Below, piece by piece: positions 38,130 through 41,685 of a DNA stretch of 41,685 nucleotides; position 1 is the first letter of the stretch; every line of letters starts with the position of its first letter. The translations under genes were made by a program, and so were the position numbers. This DNA comes from an uncultured Pelagibacteraceae bacterium (GTDB lineage Bacteria; Pseudomonadota; Alphaproteobacteria; Pelagibacterales; Pelagibacteraceae), in contig CACGBI010000010.1 of NCBI GenBank assembly GCA_902571235.1, forward strand, positions 1-41,685. The letters are read 5' to 3'. The notes beneath the pieces were generated by a model, which was given only the letters and a program-made list of their open reading frames with translations, did no database searches and had not been told where the DNA came from.

Positions 38130-38206
38130 ATTTTAGAATTTTCAAAATTTCGGGTTTGAATTATTAAAATAATTCTATATACACAATTTTTATTAATGAA
38201 TGATGT

Positions 38207-38282
<76 letters not shown>

Positions 38283-38290
38283 CTTAAAGA

Positions 38291-39115
38291 TTAAGCTTTA
38301 ATTGGTGGATAATCTAAAATAATCTCGTTACTCCAATCTGTAATTTTCTTAATTCTATTGTCTGTAGATGGATGAGTACTCATAAATTCAGGTGGTTCTT
38401 TACCTTTGTTAAACTCTTTCATTCTTTGCCAAATTTTAACAGTTTCTCTGATATCATATCCAGATAATGATGAAAAAATCATTCCTAAATAATCTGCCTC
38501 ACTTTCTTGTTTTCTATTAAATGGATTCATAATACCTAATTGAGATAATAACCCAACTGTATTCATGCCTGTAACCCTGTTTACTTGTGATAATTTACCA
38601 CCACTAAAAATATCAATTAATTGAGTGCTTGTATTTAACAACACTCCTCTGCTTGCTCTTTCCACAGAATGTTTTGCAACTGCGTGTGCTATTTCATGTC
38701 CCATTACAGCTGCTAGTCCATTTGTATTTTTTGTTACATCGAGTATTCCAGTGTAGACAGCAATTTTACCTCCTGGCATACACCAAGCATTTCTAATTTT
38801 TTTATTATCAATTAAAATATACTCCCAATCAAAATTTACAGTCGGGTCATCTAATTTTTTTTTATAGAAATATTCACTAATTGAATTTTCCATTTTTTTT
38901 CCAATTTCTATGATTTCATTTAATTTATTTGTGTCATTGCTTAATTTCTCTTTTTCCTTGACTTTTTCATATATTTTAGCGGCCTGTGCATTTAGTTTGG
39001 CCTCAGGAATTATATTTAACTGACGTCTTTCCGTTATAGGTGCCGTTGAACATGAATTTAAAACAAATCCACAACATCCACACCCCACATAAGATAAAAA
39101 TTTTCTTCTATTCAT
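38291..39115 (-). CDS. M48-family metallopeptidase, Tat-type lipoprotein
   Basis: 274 aa. The start carries NRRKFLSYVG, a twin-arginine motif at residues 3-4, followed by a hydrophobic part and a lipobox ending in Cys22 (LNSC), so it should be exported folded through the Tat system and lipid-anchored. The protease domain has HEIAH (140-144) in VMGHEIAHAVAKHS and a downstream ESEADYLG with the third zinc ligand: an M48 (LoiP/BepA/YcaL-like) peptidase of the cell envelope. An ATG four codons further up (39127) is possible but does not improve the signal. Convergent with the tRNA; divergent from the DUF502 gene. Confidence 0.87.
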   Translation of the reverse strand: MNRRKFLSYVGCGCCGFVLNSCSTAPITERRQLNIIPEAKLNAQAAKIYEKVKEKEKLSNDTNKLNEIIEIGKKMENSISEYFYKKKLDDPTVNFDWEYILIDNKKIRNAWCMPGGKIAVYTGILDVTKNTNGLAAVMGHEIAHAVAKHSVERASRGVLLNTSTQLIDIFSGGKLSQVNRVTGMNTVGLLSQLGIMNPFNRKQESEADYLGMIFSSLSGYDIRETVKIWQRMKEFNKGKEPPEFMSTHPSTDNRIKKITDWSNEIILDYPPIKA

Positions 39116-39147
39116 TTCTAATAACATTGATAATATACATATTATTC

Positions 39148-39225
39148 ATGAATCTTAATAATAAAATCTTAATTGTTCTATTTATAATAGCAATTTCATT
39201 TGTAATATATTCAAGTTTTAATTAG
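39148..39225 (+). CDS. Possible 25-residue hydrophobic peptide
   Basis: ATG at 39148 opens a frame of 25 codons, nearly all hydrophobic (NKILIVLFIIAISFVIYSSF), ending in TAG directly before the DUF502 ATG. The layout (stop abutting the next start) matches junctions of real genes here, but the length and A/T-rich bias mean it could be chance. It extends upstream as an open frame over the start of the M48 gene on the other strand, which is not likely coding. Confidence 0.2.
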   Translation: MNLNNKILIVLFIIAISFVIYSSFN

Positions 39226-39843
39226 ATGACAAAAAAAACAAAAAAAAAATCGATAGCTTTAATTCTTCGAAATTATTTCATCACAGGTGTTGTTGTTCTT
39301 ATTCCAATTGGATTTACACTTTATTTAAGCAAAATATTGATTGGATTATCGTCAAAAATCCTGCCAGAAAATATAAATCCTAACAACTATCTTCCTTTTG
39401 CCATTCCTGGTATTGAAATAATTATTTCCTTAGTTTTTATTACAATTGTTGGTGGTTTATCATTATCTTTTTTGGGTAAAAAAATACTTAAACTTATTGA
39501 TGATCTATTTAAACGAATTCCATTATTAAGAACAATTTATTCAGCTATCTCTCAAATGACTGAAACTTTTTCAAATAAAGATAATGATAGAAAAAGTGTT
39601 GTTTTAGTAGAATACCCAAGAAAAGGTGTTTGGGCCGTCGGGTTTGCAACAAGAGAAAACACTACTGAAATGGCAAAAAAGACTAATCAAAAACTAATTA
39701 ATGTTTTTATACCAACAACTCCAAATCCAACGAGTGGATTTTTACTTATGTTTCCCGTTGATGAAGTTATATATTTGGATATGACTTTTGAAGAAGCTTC
39801 TAAATTTATTGTTTCTGCAGGAACATCATCAGGTAATAATTAA
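39226..39843 (+). CDS. DUF502-family membrane protein
   Basis: 205 aa. Two membrane helices near the N-terminus (residues 13-35 and 56-80) with IALILRNYFITGVVVLIPIGFTLYL and GLSLSFLGKKI, then a soluble domain with FKRIPLLRTIYSAISQM, VVLVEYPRKGVWAVGFAT and FIPTTPNPTSGFLLMFP, the DUF502 hallmark. Function unknown; widespread in bacteria. In alphaproteobacteria it often sits next to recG, as here: recG is convergent with four bases between stops. Confidence 0.9.
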   Translation: MTKKTKKKSIALILRNYFITGVVVLIPIGFTLYLSKILIGLSSKILPENINPNNYLPFAIPGIEIIISLVFITIVGGLSLSFLGKKILKLIDDLFKRIPLLRTIYSAISQMTETFSNKDNDRKSVVLVEYPRKGVWAVGFATRENTTEMAKKTNQKLINVFIPTTPNPTSGFLLMFPVDEVIYLDMTFEEASKFIVSAGTSSGNN

Positions 39844-39847
39844 ATTA

Positions 39848-41685
39848 TTAAACAATATCATTAATCACATCTGCTTGATCGTAGAGCTTCATTAATGTTT
39901 TATATTTATTGAGCTGAATATTTTCTTTTTCCATTCGTCTTATCTCCTTTTCAGCGAGTTGAAATAGATCACTATTATGAACTGGGTCAGCTAATTTAAA
40001 AATCTTTGCACCACTTTGTTTAAATCCAAGAATATCACCAAAACCTCTTAATTTCATATCTTCCTCAGAAATAGTAAAACCATCAGTTGAAGATTTTAAT
40101 ATATTAAGTCTCTTCTTAGCATTTTCAGTTAATGTAGATTTAAACATCAAAATGCAAGAGGACTGTTTTTCTCCTCTTCCAACTCTTCCTCTAAGTTGAT
40201 GAAGTTGTGATAAGCCAAATTTATTTGCATTTTCAATAATAATTACATTTGCATTTGGAAAATCAATACCAACTTCAATGATTGTTGTTGAAACTAATAT
40301 TTTTGTTTTTTGTTTTAAAAAATTATTTAATATTACTTCTTTTTGGTCAAGATCAGTTTTTCCATGGAGTAAATCAACTTTATTTGGAAATTTTTTTTTT
40401 AAAAACTCATATTTTTGAATTGCTGAAGTATTATCAATTTTTTTAGATTCTTCAATTAAAGGGCATACCCAAAATATTTGATTGCCAGCATTAATTTCTT
40501 TTTTAATAAATTTTAAAACATCATCAATTTTACTTTCTAATTTACTATATGTTTTAACTTCTTTTCGTGATTTAGGTTTTTCTTTAATAATTGACAAATC
40601 CATATCACCATAAATAGTCATTGTTAAAGTCCTTGGAATTGGTGTAGCTGACATTAATAATACATCACAATTATCACCACCTTTGTCTGACAATTTTTTT
40701 CTTTGATTAACACCAAATTTGTGTTGTTCATCAATTATTATTAACCCAAGTTTATTGAAGAGTATTTTTTTTTGAAAAATTGCATGAGTACCAAAAATTA
40801 TGTCAATTTTTTTTTCTTTTAATTTATTTATTATATTTTTTTTTTCTGTATATTGAGATTTACTAGATAGTATTTCTTGATTGATATCTTGATCAAAAAT
40901 TTTTTTTGCAAGATTGTAATGTTGTCTTGCTAATATTTCAGTAGGGGCCATTATAGCTACTTGAAAACCTGATTTTACAACATTTGCAGCAGCACATAGT
41001 GCAACAATTGTTTTACCACTACCAACATCACCTTGTAATAACCTAAACATTTTTTGATTAGATTTTAAATCAAAATTTATTTCATTAAGTGATCGATTTT
41101 GATCTTTAGTAAGGTCAAATTTAAGTCTAGATAAAATATTTTTTTGATAAGTTTCATCAAATTTTTTATTTTGTTTTTTAATTTTTTTAATATTTTTTCT
41201 TATTTCAGAATGTACAAGAAATGTTGATAAAATTTCATCATAGGCCAGTCTTTTATAAAAATTCGTATTATATTTTCCAACATTTTCTGGTTTATGTATT
41301 TCAACAATTGATTTATTCCAAGAAACATTATCGAAATTTTTAAGTACTTTATTATCATGCCACTCATCTAGTACAGGAAGATTTGTTAAAATTTGGCTTA
41401 TTATTTTATTATATACTTTTTCTGAAATTCCTTCAGTCAAAGAATATTTGTTATGTTTATCTTTAATCAAAGAAGCATCCTCAGATACATATTTAGGATT
41501 TGTTATCTGATAAGTATTTTTAAATTGTCCAACTTTACCACTAACTGTAACTTCTTTATTTAATGGTAATATTTTTTTTATATATCCTTCATAACTATTA
41601 AAGAAAATACAATTCAAATTTCCAGTATCATCTTTACAAAAAACTTTATTAGGCAGATTCCTTATTCTTGGGAAATTATATTTAT
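39848..41685 (-). CDS. recG: ATP-dependent DNA helicase RecG (5' end outside the window)
   Basis: Helicase that remodels stalled replication forks. Seen in order: OB/wedge domain (CKDDTGNLNCIFFNSYEGYI), Walker A LLQGDVGSGKTIVAL, IIIDEQHKFG box, MSATPIPRTL, LLHGKTDL, and the motif VI region QLRGRVGRGEKQSSC, ending in the RecG C-terminal helical part. A TTG at 41617 is the first start-like codon in the frame, but the frame stays open to the right edge and its extra 22 residues continue the wedge domain (FPRIRNLPNKVFCKDDTG), so the real start is beyond 41685. About 612 residues are visible out of roughly 690 usual. Confidence 0.93.
   Translation of the reverse strand, partial: KYNFPRIRNLPNKVFCKDDTGNLNCIFFNSYEGYIKKILPLNKEVTVSGKVGQFKNTYQITNPKYVSEDASLIKDKHNKYSLTEGISEKVYNKIISQILTNLPVLDEWHDNKVLKNFDNVSWNKSIVEIHKPENVGKYNTNFYKRLAYDEILSTFLVHSEIRKNIKKIKKQNKKFDETYQKNILSRLKFDLTKDQNRSLNEINFDLKSNQKMFRLLQGDVGSGKTIVALCAAANVVKSGFQVAIMAPTEILARQHYNLAKKIFDQDINQEILSSKSQYTEKKNIINKLKEKKIDIIFGTHAIFQKKILFNKLGLIIIDEQHKFGVNQRKKLSDKGGDNCDVLLMSATPIPRTLTMTIYGDMDLSIIKEKPKSRKEVKTYSKLESKIDDVLKFIKKEINAGNQIFWVCPLIEESKKIDNTSAIQKYEFLKKKFPNKVDLLHGKTDLDQKEVILNNFLKQKTKILVSTTIIEVGIDFPNANVIIIENANKFGLSQLHQLRGRVGRGEKQSSCILMFKSTLTENAKKRLNILKSSTDGFTISEEDMKLRGFGDILGFKQSGAKIFKLADPVHNSDLFQLAEKEIRRMEKENIQLNKYKTLMKLYDQADVINDIV

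Noticed and set aside
38158-38175. GAATTATT/AATAATTC palindrome between tgt and tRNA-Lys
   Set aside because: It is entirely A/T-rich apart from its ends and no T-run follows, so it cannot be told from chance in this base composition.
39040-39147. Upstream extension of the small plus-strand frame over the start of the M48 gene
   Set aside because: It lies antisense to the well-supported signal peptide of the M48 protease and has no ribosome site or recognisable protein character.

Overview
The window looks like a piece of a streamlined, very AT-rich alphaproteobacterial genome, most probably SAR11 (Pelagibacterales). The reasons are the strong A/T bias with Lys/Asn/Ile-rich proteins, very tight packing (many TAATG or ATGA start-stop overlaps, convergent genes that overlap at their stop codons, no gene-free stretch over about 170 bases), no insertion sequences, and alphaproteobacterial gene neighbourhoods (scpA-scpB-tatA-tatB-tatC-serS, yajC-secD-secF, ssb-gyrA-coaD-ppi-tgt). 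The assignment rests on gene content and style, not on a marker-gene comparison.

Layout. 1-4410: tail of an unknown gene, then valS and ilvD. 4410-11815: a plus-strand surface-modification block, consisting of a GDP-mannose pyrophosphorylase (manC-like), a LicD-type phosphotransferase, a membrane-anchored SGNH/GDSL-like protein, and then four consecutive genes: a PEP-synthase-like kinase, a class-I glutamine amidotransferase-fold hydrolase, a nucleotidyltransferase and an APS-kinase-like kinase. 11829-13223: terminator, PiT-like permease and a small membrane protein. 13268-16375: zinc regulon (zur, znuB, znuC divergent from znuA) with two Zur-type operators. 16418-18501: Ldh-family reductase, xthA and an ErpA/IscA-type protein. 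18552-26536: dgt, argS, a small membrane protein, nagZ, scpA, scpB, tatABC, serS. 26590-29338: yajC, secD, secF. 29335-32829 (minus): PuuD-like membrane protein and uvrA. 32920-38129: ssb, gyrA, coaD, a cyclophilin and tgt. 38207-38282: tRNA-Lys(UUU). 38291-41685: M48 lipoprotein peptidase, DUF502 membrane protein, and recG running off the right edge.

The standout is 7562-11815. The four protein types and their transcriptional order match the Campylobacter jejuni genes cj1418-cj1417-cj1416-cj1415, which make the cytidine diphosphoramidate donor for the phosphoramidate capsule modification: L-glutamine kinase, gamma-glutamyl-CDP-amidate hydrolase, CTP:phosphoglutamine cytidylyltransferase and CDP-amidate kinase. 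Proposed route: Gln + ATP to phosphoglutamine; + CTP to CDP-glutamine; hydrolysis to CDP-NH2 + Glu; 3'-phosphorylation of the nucleotide. The O-methyltransferase genes found beside these in Campylobacter are not in this window. A LicD-family phosphotransferase, whose family uses CDP-activated donors, and an SGNH-like protein sit upstream instead. I infer a P-N-bonded (phosphoramidate) surface decoration, probably unmethylated or differently capped.

A secondary theme is zinc. There is a complete Zur/Znu system with a repeat-built His-rich ZnuA, and the Tgt enzyme has lost two of the four usual zinc-binding residues.
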